DNA of 64,000 nt from Peredibacter starrii (GCF_034259205.1 NZ_CP139487.1:1860001-1924000); one strand, 5' to 3'. Numbered from the stretch's first letter, positions 15,859-24,680 are shown. Notes: a model not told the origin generated them from the letters alone. Made by a program: numbers and translations.

Positions 15859-16692
15859 ATGAAAACTGTCATGCCTCTGATGTTCTTCTTCTTATTTTCA
15901 TTCTCGGCCTTTGCAGATGAATTCACCAGTCGGGTCGAGCTGATTGAAGAAGGTGAAGGAAATTTACCACACTTGATTAAACTTGAGAATGGGCGCGTGG
16001 TCTTTCTGGACGAAGAAGAACGAGAGTTAATAACAGACTTTGAAGACAGTCAAAGAAATGGCGATTACCTGGAAGTCGTGGTGGATAATACTAATAGTTT
16101 TGTAAGTGCTGAAACTGTTGAGAATGAAAATTCGGTCTCCCCTGAAGAGGTAAAAACAGCGCCAAATTTTTCTTACGATCCCACTGTCCTGGGAAGTTAC
16201 TCTGAGGCAAATAGCATTTTCTCACGCATGAGAAGAAACTATCAGAATGAATCTCAGTGCTATAACCGTGCTCATATCTGGGCCTATGAAGAATATAAAC
16301 GTTCGAACTTAAACTCCATGAAGCTCTTTTTGTTCTTCACTAATCGTTACATTCGTAACTATCGATACCAATGGTGGTTTCATGTTTCACCGATGGTTTT
16401 AGTGAATGAAGGAGGAGCATCAGTAGAAAGAGTTTTGGATCGCCGTTATACCACTACACCACGTTTCGTGAATTCGTGGACGAATATCTTTATCTATAGC
16501 GGACGCAAATGTCCTGTTGTACAAAAATACAACGATTACCGGAATAATCAGGAGAAAGAGGATTGTTACCTGATTCCGGTGAGTATGTACTTCTGGCAAC
16601 CGCGAGATATCGTTAGTCGTGACAATAATGGTTACGAGAAAAAATCATTCATTAAGTCTGAAGTCGATTGGGCATATTGGGAGGCCTTTTAA
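15859..16692 (+). CDS. Secreted protein-glutaminase-like enzyme, paralogue 2
   Basis: 277 residues with signal peptide MKTVMPLMFFFLFSFSAFA. The catalytic set matches the paralogue at 1044-1886: C134 in SQCYNRAHIW, H175 in WWFHVSPM and D194 in VLDRRY. The N-terminal ~110 residues are acidic and may be a pro-region, as protein-glutaminases are often made as pro-enzymes. AAGGAGGG SD. Likely acts on host, prey or envelope proteins after export; target unknown. Confidence 0.8.
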   Translation: MKTVMPLMFFFLFSFSAFADEFTSRVELIEEGEGNLPHLIKLENGRVVFLDEEERELITDFEDSQRNGDYLEVVVDNTNSFVSAETVENENSVSPEEVKTAPNFSYDPTVLGSYSEANSIFSRMRRNYQNESQCYNRAHIWAYEEYKRSNLNSMKLFLFFTNRYIRNYRYQWWFHVSPMVLVNEGGASVERVLDRRYTTTPRFVNSWTNIFIYSGRKCPVVQKYNDYRNNQEKEDCYLIPVSMYFWQPRDIVSRDNNGYEKKSFIKSEVDWAYWEAF

Positions 16693-16734
16693 AATTAAGG
16701 TACAGAGAGGTAAAAAGTTTTTTACCATGCCTCC

Positions 16735-17610
16735 ATGGCCTTAATTAAAAAGTCACATCCAAAAAATGTTCCCGGACCTTTGTTCGTCGATACCACTTGT
16801 ATTGATTGTGGGACTTGTTTTCATCTGGGACCAGATCTCTTTCGGGAAAACCACGATGATAAATCGGTGGTGATGAAGCAACCAGAATCAAAGGATGATT
16901 GGCAAAGGGCCAAGCAGGCGATTCTTTCTTGTCCCACCAATTCCATTGGGGTTCAAAACGCTCCTGAAATTTTCAAACAATTAGGTGCTGGTCTTCCGCT
17001 CCACATTGCGGATGCCGTTTACTATCTCGGTTATACGTCTCGAAATTCTTTTGGGGCCTCAAGCTACCTGATTAAACGAGAAGAGGGGAATGTCCTGGTA
17101 GATTCACCTCGCTATCATCCGTGGCTTGTGCAGGAACTGGAAAAGCTTGGTGGAGTTCGTAAAATGTTTCTCTCTCACCAAGATGATGTAGCCGATCATA
17201 AACTCTTCTGCGCTCATTTTAAGTGCGAAAGAATCATTCATGAAGATGAGGTGACCTCGGACACTGCAAATGTCGAAACCATTCTTAAAGGTGAGGACGA
17301 CATCCAGTTAGCAGCAGACCTGTCTGTTATTATGACGCCGGGCCATACTAAAGGCTCCATGTGTCTACTTTATAAAAATAAATTTCTCTTCACCGGAGAT
17401 CACCTCTTTGTTGATACTGCCCATCATATTCTGTTAGCGTCAAAAGGGGTTTGCTGGTACTCCTGGGACGAGCAGATTCGGTCAGTTGAGAAACTTCTTA
17501 AGAAAAATTATGAATGGATTCTTCCAGGGCATGGAGGGTGGGGACAGTTTTCGCAATCTCACGCAGCACTTCAAGCACTCATCAAAGAAATGAAATTCAG
17601 AAATCTTTAG
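16735..17610 (+). CDS. Ferredoxin-MBL fusion hydrolase
   Basis: 291 residues. An N-terminal 4Fe-4S ferredoxin-like domain (CIDCGTCF and later LSCPTNSI) is fused to a metallo-beta-lactamase fold. MBL motifs are SHQDDVADH (a spaced variant of HxHxDH), TPGHTKGS, FTGDHLF and LPGHG. Proteins with this HxDDVADH form are known in cyanobacteria and plants; the substrate is not established. The only SD-like GAGAGG is about 25 bp upstream, before a small hairpin (GGTAAAA/TTTTACC), so initiation may be unusual. Confidence 0.8.
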   Translation: MALIKKSHPKNVPGPLFVDTTCIDCGTCFHLGPDLFRENHDDKSVVMKQPESKDDWQRAKQAILSCPTNSIGVQNAPEIFKQLGAGLPLHIADAVYYLGYTSRNSFGASSYLIKREEGNVLVDSPRYHPWLVQELEKLGGVRKMFLSHQDDVADHKLFCAHFKCERIIHEDEVTSDTANVETILKGEDDIQLAADLSVIMTPGHTKGSMCLLYKNKFLFTGDHLFVDTAHHILLASKGVCWYSWDEQIRSVEKLLKKNYEWILPGHGGWGQFSQSHAALQALIKEMKFRNL

Positions 17611-17642
17611 ATTCCCACCGTTGCTTCTTTTAAGAGTGGCCC

Positions 17643-17654
17643 TACAATTTTAGT
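17643..17654 (+). promoter_or_regulatory. Leaderless promoter for MHYT kinase
   Basis: TTGCTT, 16 bp, TACAAT (17643-17648), then TTTAGT and ATG. No SD is present, so the mRNA probably starts at the ATG. Confidence 0.55.
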
Positions 17655-19112
17655 ATGCACGATCATCACCACAATCATGTTCTGGTCATACTCTCAATTA
17701 TTATTGCGATTGTTTCTTCCTATATTGCTCTCGATCTCGCTAACTCATTTGCCTACGCCAGAAGACGTCATCGGTGGGGATGGCTCCTCGGAGGTTCATT
17801 TGCACTGGGGGTCGGCATCTGGAGTATGCATTTTGTCGGTATGCTGGCCTTTAGTTTACCGGGAATTGAAATTGCCTACGATGTTCCCTTGATGGTGCTC
17901 TCCATTGTGGTGGCCATCGGTGCTTCGGCCTTGGCCCTTTATATTGTGAGTCTCGAAACTTCGAGCCTGATTACAAAGGTCGGAGGAGGTCTGGCCATGG
18001 GTGTGGCGATCGCGGGCATGCACTACATTGGTATTGCGTCTATGCGTATGTCGGCCATCATTCACTGGGACATGTTTTGGGTCATCCTTTCAATTGTTAT
18101 CGCAGTGGTTTCTTCTTTCATTGCACTCTTTCTTGCCTTCAAACTTAAAAACGATTTTAGCCGAAATGGATTTCTTCTTCGTGGATGCGGTGGGATCTTC
18201 ATGGGATTTGGTATCTCTGGTATGCATTACGCAGGCATGTTCGGCATGCATTTTGTGCCCGTGGAAGAGGCGACTGAAAATTCATATCAGTTACTTGCTT
18301 CAGATGGTCTTTTGGTCGCGGTCTTGCTCGCCACGACTTTAGTTCTGGGAATTGCTATATGGGCCTCCGCGATTGATCGCTCAATGAATCAAAAAATTGC
18401 CATGACTGAAGTCCTGGAGGGCGCCATTATTTCTCGTGATAACTTTCTATCAGTTGCTTCTCATGAACTTCGCACTCCCTTGACCTCAATTAAACTTCAG
18501 ACTCAACTTCTCATGCGTTACATCGAGAAGGCAGGTATGAATGGAGACATGTCTCACTACATTCAAAAGATGCTCAATCAAACTGATCACAGCGTTGAAC
18601 GACTATCGCGCTTAGTGGATGACATGCTCGACATCTCTCGCATCCAGACCAATAAGTTAAGCCTTGAAGTGGAGGAGTTTGATCTCTCTCAAATGGTTCA
18701 AGACATCGTGGAAGGTCTGACTCCACATCTTGCAGAAAGAAATTGTTCTGTGACATTTAAAACCACCGGACCAATTGTGGGAAGATGGGATAAATTTCGT
18801 TTAGAGCAAGTGGTAACAAATCTTTTAACCAATGCCGGCCGCTATGGAAGCGGGAAGCCCATTGAAGTCTGGGTCAATCGCAATGGTAACGAGGCCCAGA
18901 TCCATGTTAAGGATTATGGTTCGGGGATTGCCAAGGATGATCAGGAACGTATTTTTCAGCGCTTTGAACGGGCCAATGCGGACATTTCGGGGTTAGGTCT
19001 GGGTCTTTTCATCGCCCGGGAAATCCTCAAAATGCATAACGGACAGATTTTTGTAGAGAGTGAGTTAAATAAAGGGGCCGAGTTTATTGTCAGTCTGCCT
19101 CTGTCCTTGTAG
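17655..19112 (+). CDS. MHYT-domain sensor histidine kinase
   Basis: 485 residues. Seven or so membrane helices at the N-terminus carry three MHYT-type repeats (WSMHFVGMLAF, AGMHYIGIASM, SGMHYAGMFGM); in other proteins this integral domain is proposed to bind copper and sense a diatomic gas. A HisKA domain has H270 in SHELRTPLT and the HATPase has NLLTNAGRYG, DYGSGIA and GLGLGLFIAREI. No receiver gene is adjacent, so it is an orphan kinase. It may feed the stand-alone receivers in the window. Confidence 0.92.
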   Translation: MHDHHHNHVLVILSIIIAIVSSYIALDLANSFAYARRRHRWGWLLGGSFALGVGIWSMHFVGMLAFSLPGIEIAYDVPLMVLSIVVAIGASALALYIVSLETSSLITKVGGGLAMGVAIAGMHYIGIASMRMSAIIHWDMFWVILSIVIAVVSSFIALFLAFKLKNDFSRNGFLLRGCGGIFMGFGISGMHYAGMFGMHFVPVEEATENSYQLLASDGLLVAVLLATTLVLGIAIWASAIDRSMNQKIAMTEVLEGAIISRDNFLSVASHELRTPLTSIKLQTQLLMRYIEKAGMNGDMSHYIQKMLNQTDHSVERLSRLVDDMLDISRIQTNKLSLEVEEFDLSQMVQDIVEGLTPHLAERNCSVTFKTTGPIVGRWDKFRLEQVVTNLLTNAGRYGSGKPIEVWVNRNGNEAQIHVKDYGSGIAKDDQERIFQRFERANADISGLGLGLFIAREILKMHNGQIFVESELNKGAEFIVSLPLSL

Positions 19113-19122
19113 TATCCGCGCC

Positions 19123-19332
19123 ATGAAAGAATTCAATTTAGAAGGTTCAGAGTTTATTCCTCTTTGTGATCTTATGAAGATCACTGATCTAACAGGCTCC
19201 GGAGCAGAGGCGAAACACCTTATTGCTGAAGGTAAAGTTAAAGTCGATGGTCAGGTTGAGCTTCGCAAGCGTTGCAAGATCCGCTCGGGCCAGGTCGTAG
19301 ATTTTCAGGGCGAAAAAGTAAAAGTCATCTGA
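19123..19332 (+). CDS. S4-like RNA-binding protein (YbcJ/YaaA type)
   Basis: 69 residues: a single S4-like fold with DLMKITDLTGSGAEAKHLI, GKVKVDGQVELRKRCKI and a C-terminal beta hairpin. Members bind structured RNA and are related to YbcJ and YaaA. The start at 19123 matches family N-termini; the upstream in-frame codons overlap the kinase stop. It follows the kinase by 10 bp and may be co-transcribed. Confidence 0.82.
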   Translation: MKEFNLEGSEFIPLCDLMKITDLTGSGAEAKHLIAEGKVKVDGQVELRKRCKIRSGQVVDFQGEKVKVI

Positions 19333-19341
19333 AGTCAAAAA

Positions 19342-19356
19342 GACACCGAGAGTGTC
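19342..19356. terminator. Short hairpin after S4 gene
   Basis: GACAC-CGAGA-GTGTC, preceded by five A and followed by ACTGTGACCCTATTTTTA. It is a possible weak terminator on either strand. Confidence 0.3.
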
Positions 19357-19436
19357 ACTGTGACCCTATTTTTACAGCATCTGCATATTAAATTCTGTCA
19401 CCCCTTATAAAAGTAATTTGGTTGTTTTATACCTAA

Positions 19437-19466
19437 GGATACGTCTTCAATTGATAGGGAGTATCC
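19437..19466 (+). promoter_or_regulatory. Hairpin enclosing the SD of the coiled-coil gene
   Basis: GGATAC (19437-19442) and GTATCC (19461-19466) form perfect arms two bases before the ATG, with the SD-like TAGGGAG at the 3' side of the loop. Pairing would cover or crowd the ribosome site, so it may control translation. Confidence 0.45.
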
Positions 19467-19468
19467 AA

Positions 19469-22400
19469 ATGAAGTCCAAAACAATCTTGGTCCTCGCATG
19501 TCTTGTTTCTGCACCAGTCTTCGCTCAAAGTCTTCCGGATGAAATTAACTTTGGACCCTATGAGACTCGTTATAGGACCCTCGAAAAAGAAGTGGCGGCG
19601 GCACAGGCCCAGCTAAATAGTTCTCGTACTTCACTTCAAGAGGCCCAGCGTTTTATCTCTGAGATGACCCAGCACCTTTCTGATCTTCATGATCAGATCC
19701 AGGCGGCAGAGGAAGAGATTGCGGCACTGGAAATCGAAATTCCTCAATTAGAGCGTAGAATTTCAACCCTTCAAAATGAACGCTCCCGCGCAGAAAACGA
19801 AATCCGAAATCTTCAATACCAACAATCACAATTAGAATCTCGATATAACCAGGCCATTCGCGAGATGCGACCGCTTGAAGACGCCATTGCTCGTAAAGAG
19901 CAGCGCTATCGTGAACTTCATTCTGAAAGGACACAACTTCAGCGTCAGGAGAGTGAAGCAGAGTCTCGACTTCGCCGAGCAAATTCTGAGGCCCAACAAA
20001 TTGATAGGGCCGTGAATGAAGAATATCAGAAGAAAAAACAGATGGAGCAAGAACTGGCCGGTGCTCAAACTAGAATCAGCTCTTTAGAATCTGAAATTGC
20101 TCGCTCTGAATCTACAGTTAATTCTCTGAACGCGAGTCTTGGTTCTGAACGTGGAAAACTCGCTTCGCTTGAGAGTCGAGTTCAGGAGTATCAGGCACAA
20201 GTAAATAGTCTTCGTGCGGCGGGTGCACCAGCTGCAGAAATTCAGGACGCGGAAAGAAGATTGGGAGCGGCCACTAATGCCCGCAACAATACCGCTAATG
20301 ACATCAGAAGAATGGAAGGGGAAATCAACCGTGCGCAAGCACAAGTGAGAACGCAGAGATCTCAACTGGATGAAGCAAGACGCAACCAGGCCGCTTTACC
20401 GGGAAGAATTGCCCAGGCACAAGGCCGCATCGATAAATTATCAGTTGAACGTCGACAGGTGAAAGACGAAATGGATCGCAGTGAAAGACAACTGGCCCAA
20501 GTTCGTACTGCTCAGGCGATGAACGCTAATATCATGGCAAGTGTTCAACAAGAGCTGGCCAATCACCAGGCGGATCTTCAGCGTCAACGTCAGTATGCTG
20601 ATAGCATTGCTCGTGATGCTCAAAATGTTCGCTCTCAAATTGAGAGTCTTTCTAATCATAGTAGAAACCTAAGCTCGCAAATTGCCCAGGCCTCAGAGAG
20701 AGTTCGTAGCAACCAGGCGACGATTCCTCGTTTACAGGCGGGTATTCGTGCGGATGAAAAAGAGATTGCTGAAGGTGAGGCGGATCTGGCCCGTGCGCGT
20801 ACAGACGAGAGAACTTTCACTCAGGCAGTGGCAAAAGATGAAATCAAATTGGCCGATCTCACTCGTTCACGTGATTCTGCTCAAAATGAAATGAGCACTC
20901 GTCGAGATCTCTATCAAAGATACTTAACTGAGGCCGAGGCACTTGGTGCCGGACAGGCGGAAACGGGAACAACTCTGGGACGTGCAGAAGGCTCTCGTCT
21001 TTCATCCGCCCTTGCAAAACAAAATGGTATGGCCGTGGGGCAAGAGATGGGTCGCGCTGAGGCCCGTTACTGGGGAAGTGTTCGTGGAGAAATTCAAGGT
21101 TATGATCTTGGTTACTCCGAGGGACTGGCCTCAATCGAAGACCGCACACGCGCAATTGAAGAGGCGAGCCTTAAGGCCGCTCAGGACGCTGAACTATTTG
21201 CTCAAAGAAACTTTAAGCCAGTTTTCTTTGAAGAGTTTGTACAAGCTGAATTTAAAAAACCAATGATGGCCGCTTTAAAGTCCCTTCAAATGATTCGTGG
21301 AAGTGTCGCTCTTGAAGGTGCTCGTGAAAGTGTTGGGCCACTTTCTCCATCGGAACTAGCACGTAGTGAAGAACTAAAAACTCCGCTGGATGCTTCAATT
21401 GTAACGGCCGCAAAAGATGTAAAAGCTGTTGAGGCCCGGGCCCTCCGAATCTCTGAACCGGAAGTGGCATTCCAGGTTCCAACCAAAATACCGTTTGGAA
21501 CAGTTGCTTGTGCCCAAGTCTATAAAGGACTGGCTGTTTTTAAGGCCGCTTGTGAAGGCTCATATAAGGGCACATTCGCAAATAATTATGTGACTGCCGC
21601 TCGTGAAGAGTTTGGCCAGTCCTATCAGCGTCAGTTTCAATCAGAGTTTGATGCAGCAGATGTTTCACAAAGAGAAGCAAGTTTTCCCCAAGAGCTCTCA
21701 GAGGCCTCAAAGATTGGTCGAGCTGAAGGAACTCGTATCGGTAAAATCGAAATCTACCAGCGTACATATGAGTCCACTTACAAATCTTCGTATGAAGTTG
21801 AAATCGTTAAGGCCAAAGAGAAGTCAAAAGGGGACGCCTCTCGAGAACTTCAAGAGTACTTGAGAGTAAAACCACTCCTGACAGTGGACTCAACTGCCTT
21901 AGCAGCTGAAAACTTCCGCGGTGGGGAAGAGATTTCAATCGTTGGTAAAGTTAAAAACGTGGCCGCGGTTCCTTTAAATGGTCCGGTGATGGTGAGAGTT
22001 ACTGAAGTTGTGAATGCTCAAAAAATTGATGGGGAAGTGACTCTTAATTCTGCCCCTGCCTTGTCGCTGGCCGATCTTCCGGCCTTGAAATTGAAAGTAA
22101 ATGACTCTGCTCGCGCCGGTGAAAAAGTAATTGTTCGAGGGGTTGTTGAACTTCCGGGGGATTTATACCGAGCCATCCGTCAGGAGAAGTTTGAGTTAGT
22201 GCAGACCCTTAGTGCAAATCCGGCCCATGATCTTGGAATGAATTACAATAAAACTCCGGACATTAAAGGTGTTTTCCGCCGTAACATTCACTTCATGAGT
22301 GTTAAGGTCTCACCAAAGATAGAAGAGATTAAAGACGGCTATGAAGTGGTTTTAAAGGCCGTGGGTGAGAATGCTACACTGGTTGATCAAAATGAGACCT

Positions 22401-22561
22401 CACTTAAAACAGGTGGCATTCTACAGGGTGCTGCCAAAGAAGTTCGCTTCTCTTACAGCTTTAAAGATGCTGCGAAAGGGAAAACAATCAATCTGGAGCT
22501 GTCGGTTATTTATTCTGGTAAAGTGTTGAAGAAAGAAGCAATTGTTCTTCTCCCTCACTAA
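19469..22561 (+). CDS. Very large exported coiled-coil protein
   Basis: 1,030 residues from the ATG at 19469. A signal peptide (MKSKTILVLACLVSAPVFA) is followed by a long heptad-rich coiled coil from about residue 25 to 490. Next is a Gly/Ala/Glu segment with spaced G-x3-G repeats (GMAVGQEMGRAEA, GYDLGYSEG). The C-terminal third is less helical and includes Ig-like beta stretches (ISIVGKVKNV, VIVRGVVEL). No family recognised; it looks structural, perhaps a periplasm-spanning or cell-shape filament. It is flanked by small genes and stands alone as a transcript. Confidence 0.8.
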   Translation: MKSKTILVLACLVSAPVFAQSLPDEINFGPYETRYRTLEKEVAAAQAQLNSSRTSLQEAQRFISEMTQHLSDLHDQIQAAEEEIAALEIEIPQLERRISTLQNERSRAENEIRNLQYQQSQLESRYNQAIREMRPLEDAIARKEQRYRELHSERTQLQRQESEAESRLRRANSEAQQIDRAVNEEYQKKKQMEQELAGAQTRISSLESEIARSESTVNSLNASLGSERGKLASLESRVQEYQAQVNSLRAAGAPAAEIQDAERRLGAATNARNNTANDIRRMEGEINRAQAQVRTQRSQLDEARRNQAALPGRIAQAQGRIDKLSVERRQVKDEMDRSERQLAQVRTAQAMNANIMASVQQELANHQADLQRQRQYADSIARDAQNVRSQIESLSNHSRNLSSQIAQASERVRSNQATIPRLQAGIRADEKEIAEGEADLARARTDERTFTQAVAKDEIKLADLTRSRDSAQNEMSTRRDLYQRYLTEAEALGAGQAETGTTLGRAEGSRLSSALAKQNGMAVGQEMGRAEARYWGSVRGEIQGYDLGYSEGLASIEDRTRAIEEASLKAAQDAELFAQRNFKPVFFEEFVQAEFKKPMMAALKSLQMIRGSVALEGARESVGPLSPSELARSEELKTPLDASIVTAAKDVKAVEARALRISEPEVAFQVPTKIPFGTVACAQVYKGLAVFKAACEGSYKGTFANNYVTAAREEFGQSYQRQFQSEFDAADVSQREASFPQELSEASKIGRAEGTRIGKIEIYQRTYESTYKSSYEVEIVKAKEKSKGDASRELQEYLRVKPLLTVDSTALAAENFRGGEEISIVGKVKNVAAVPLNGPVMVRVTEVVNAQKIDGEVTLNSAPALSLADLPALKLKVNDSARAGEKVIVRGVVELPGDLYRAIRQEKFELVQTLSANPAHDLGMNYNKTPDIKGVFRRNIHFMSVKVSPKIEEIKDGYEVVLKAVGENATLVDQNETSLKTGGILQGAAKEVRFSYSFKDAAKGKTINLELSVIYSGKVLKKEAIVLLPH

Positions 22562-22579
22562 TGGTTTAGCTGGTCGGGA

Positions 22580-22849
22580 CTACGGTTCCGGCCAGTTAAT
22601 TCTTTGATTGGTGGTTGTCCCGTTGCCAAGATCAAATTCATTTATCTGATCACTCTCTTCCATTTCAACTTGTTCCTGCTTATCTTCCTGATCCAGGATT
22701 TGCCCGCTCGCATCTCTCACAGGTGCCGCTGATTTTGTTTTTACGGTATCTGTTTGATCAGGCGCCTTACTTTCTTGTTTTACCTCTGCTGCTGGAGTGA
22801 GTGCCATTCCGAATAGTGCTGTAACTAATACGGGAAATAAATATTTCAT
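22580..22849 (-). CDS. Small acidic exported protein
   Basis: 89 residues: signal peptide MKYLFPVLVTALFGMALTPA, then a Gln/Glu/Asp-rich mature segment ending RINWPEP. AGGAGG-like SD (TTGGAGG). Divergent from the DUF3606 gene. It shares architecture, not sequence identity, with the other tiny acidic exported proteins. A 9-bp imperfect hairpin lies across its 3' end. Confidence 0.72.
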   Translation of the reverse strand: MKYLFPVLVTALFGMALTPAAEVKQESKAPDQTDTVKTKSAAPVRDASGQILDQEDKQEQVEMEESDQINEFDLGNGTTTNQRINWPEP

Positions 22850-22964
22850 GGTGCCTCCAATACCTATTTTGACACACAGAATTTTAAACGTGCAATTTTA
22901 GCTTGGCTTAAATTTACGACGGCAGAAAGTCACAGATAAAAATAACAGACCTTAGGAGGTATCT

Positions 22965-23162
22965 ATGACTGAACCACAGAAAGTTATTGATGACCGTAAG
23001 ATTAATGTCATGGAGGCCTGGGACGTCATGTATTGGTGTGACGAACTAAACCTTAGGGCCGATGAATTAAAGGATATTGTGAGACAGGTAGGACCAGGAG
23101 TTCATGATGTGAGACTTCATCTCGCAAAAAAGCTTCTCATTAACTGGCCCGTGACTTACTAA
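22965..23162 (+). CDS. DUF3606 family protein
   Basis: 65 residues. AWDVMYWCDELNLRADELK and IVRQVGPGVHDVRLHLAK are the DUF3606 signature (a small helical protein of unknown function often near stress genes). TTAGGAGG before the ATG is a near-perfect SD. Divergent from a small acidic exported protein and convergent with the CBS operon. Confidence 0.85.
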   Translation: MTEPQKVIDDRKINVMEAWDVMYWCDELNLRADELKDIVRQVGPGVHDVRLHLAKKLLINWPVTY

Positions 23163-23164
23163 AA

Positions 23165-23189
23165 GAAGGTCCTGGCAAGCAGGACCTTC
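23165..23189. terminator. Bidirectional terminator
   Basis: Perfect 9-bp stem GAAGGTCCT/AGGACCTTC with a 7-nt loop, followed by TTTT on the minus strand. It separates DUF3606 from the convergent CBS operon. Confidence 0.7.
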
Positions 23190-23197
23190 AACTAAGA

Positions 23198-23479
23198 TTA
23201 CTGATCGTCGCTGGCGTCGCCGGACGTATTAATAGCATGGCGTTCGCGGTTTGTACGAGTACGCTCATTGTAGTTGACTTCGTCTTTAGCGTCATCGTCA
23301 ACAATCACTGAACGCTCTTCCATTCTTTCTTCTACCATTTCATCATCCAGATCATTGCCATATCCTTCTTCATACACGGCCTCTTCTTCTTCAATTACAT
23401 TTGATCTGGCCCCCATGTTCCCTGCATAAGCGGGAATGGCAAGCATTGCCAGGAGAGGGATTGTCATAAACTTCTTCAT
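23198..23479 (-). CDS. Small acidic exported protein in CBS operon
   Basis: 93 residues from the ATG at 23479 (GGAGG SD). Signal peptide MKKFMTIPLLAMLAIPAYA; the mature part is rich in Glu, Asp and Arg (IEEEEAVYEEG, MVEERMEERS). It lies 15 bp downstream of the CBS gene, thus in one operon. No known family. Confidence 0.78.
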   Translation of the reverse strand: MKKFMTIPLLAMLAIPAYAGNMGARSNVIEEEEAVYEEGYGNDLDDEMVEERMEERSVIVDDDAKDEVNYNERTRTNRERHAINTSGDASDDQ

Positions 23480-23494
23480 AAAAACCTCCAAGGT

Positions 23495-23905
23495 TTACCT
23501 TTTGATTTCCGTGATGGTTTCGGCCTTAAGATTTTGGTCATTACTATATTTAGTGAGATCCTGAAGTGTGAGCATTCCCACTGGCTGTTCGCTTTCATTG
23601 ACCACTAACAGACGGGAGATTTGGTTCTCACGCATGATTTTTGTGGCCATTGTTATGTCATCACCTTCACGTACAAAAACAATGTCGCGGGTCATGGCGT
23701 GAGAGATGGGATCGTCAGTGGCGTGCCCATGGGCAACGCAACTCACGACAATATCTCTATCTGTTACGAATCCTACTGGTCGTTCGTTCTTATATACTGG
23801 GACCGCACCGATATCTTCACGTTTCATTAAGGCCGCGACCTTTTTGATGGAGTCATGAATCTGTACGGTACTGACTCCTTTGTGCATAACTTCTGAAACT
23901 TGCAT
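23495..23905 (-). CDS. CBS-pair protein
   Basis: 136 residues made of two CBS motifs and nothing else: MHKGVSTVQIHDSIKKV...GAVPVYKNERPVGFVTDRDI and AMTRDIVFVREGDDI...SRLLVVNESEQPVGMLTLQDL. Such stand-alone pairs bind adenine nucleotides and often belong to redox or stress regulons. AAGGAGG SD. It shares a 20-nt upstream motif with the hemerythrin operon. Confidence 0.9.
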   Translation of the reverse strand: MQVSEVMHKGVSTVQIHDSIKKVAALMKREDIGAVPVYKNERPVGFVTDRDIVVSCVAHGHATDDPISHAMTRDIVFVREGDDITMATKIMRENQISRLLVVNESEQPVGMLTLQDLTKYSNDQNLKAETITEIKR

Positions 23906-23963
23906 CGTGACCTCCTTGTTCTCAGCTTGATTTTGACATCGCTAATTGAGGTGTAGAATATAA

Positions 23964-23983
23964 TTTCTCTAAAGGATGATTGA
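23964..23983 (-). promoter_or_regulatory. Shared 20-nt upstream motif, copy 2
   Basis: TTTCTCTAAAGGATGATTGA begins 59 bp upstream of the CBS ATG and matches 17 of 20 bases with the element at 14480-14499, which begins 55 bp upstream of its gene. Confidence 0.5.
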
Positions 23984-23991
23984 GGTGATGC

Positions 23992-24020
23992 TAAAAAAGA
24001 AAGGGAAGCGATTGCTTCCC
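23992..24020 (-). terminator. Terminator after lipoprotein metalloprotease
   Basis: GGGAAGC-GATT-GCTTCCC; on the minus strand it is followed by TTTCTTTTTT, a strong intrinsic terminator for the gene ending at 24030. Confidence 0.8.
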
Positions 24021-24029
24021 TCGGTTTTA

Positions 24030-24680
24030 TTACTGATATTTTTCGGCCAGCTCTTCCACTAAGTAACCGATAGCATACGGAACAGAGTGGTCGCGGCTTT
24101 GTGACCAGGTCACAGCATGGGTGAAGCCAAGTTTGTGCATCCATTCATGCATAAGATTGTCGGCCACTTTAATGGGAGTGTACTTCGTGAAATATTTCAT
24201 ATTCATCCAAATGCGTACGGTATTTGGATAAGTGTAACCAATGGTGTTTGTCGTTTGATGGTAGAGTTCTAACTCAACATCCATGATGTTATTCTTGCTG
24301 GTATTCCCCATCTTCTCAGCGCCTTCTAGAATTTTTTGGTAGACCTCTTCATTGGTCATACCTTCATTCCCGAAGAAACCTTTTTTACCTTCGTAGGTAT
24401 AGTTTAAAACACGATCTTTAAATTCTTCCGAAGAGATGACCTTTTTAATGATGGCGATGGCCTTCATCACTTTTGCCTCTTGCTCTTCATTGAAGTTCAC
24501 CAAGTAAACGTCTGCGTCCCAGCTTCTTGCTTCTTTCGGAACGTCCTCCTGCATCTGCGGCAGTTGTTCAGATTTTTTCTTGGATAATTTATGGTTCAAA
24601 GATGTCTGGCGTTGCTCCTGATTTTTATTGCAGGAAATAAGCGCCAAAAAAAGAAATAAGACAGAGAAAGTTTTCGTCAT
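24030..24680 (-). CDS. Lipoprotein zinc metalloprotease-like, tandem copy 2
   Basis: 216 residues with lipobox ALISC. The zincin motif HEWMHKLGFTH (HExxHxxGxxH) lies near residue 180, so the three His could bind zinc as in metzincin-like proteases. The core (VYQKILEGAEKMG, MDVELELYHQTTNTIGYTYPNT) closely matches the neighbour at 24792. Exported and membrane-anchored. Substrate unknown. It sits 111 bp downstream of its paralogue. Confidence 0.82.
   Translation of the reverse strand: MTKTFSVLFLFLALISCNKNQEQRQTSLNHKLSKKKSEQLPQMQEDVPKEARSWDADVYLVNFNEEQEAKVMKAIAIIKKVISSEEFKDRVLNYTYEGKKGFFGNEGMTNEEVYQKILEGAEKMGNTSKNNIMDVELELYHQTTNTIGYTYPNTVRIWMNMKYFTKYTPIKVADNLMHEWMHKLGFTHAVTWSQSRDHSVPYAIGYLVEELAEKYQ

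Noticed and set aside
19653-21863. Many long ORFs on both strands inside the coiled-coil gene
   Set aside because: They are shadows of the biased codon pattern of the coiled coil; none has an SD and start of its own.
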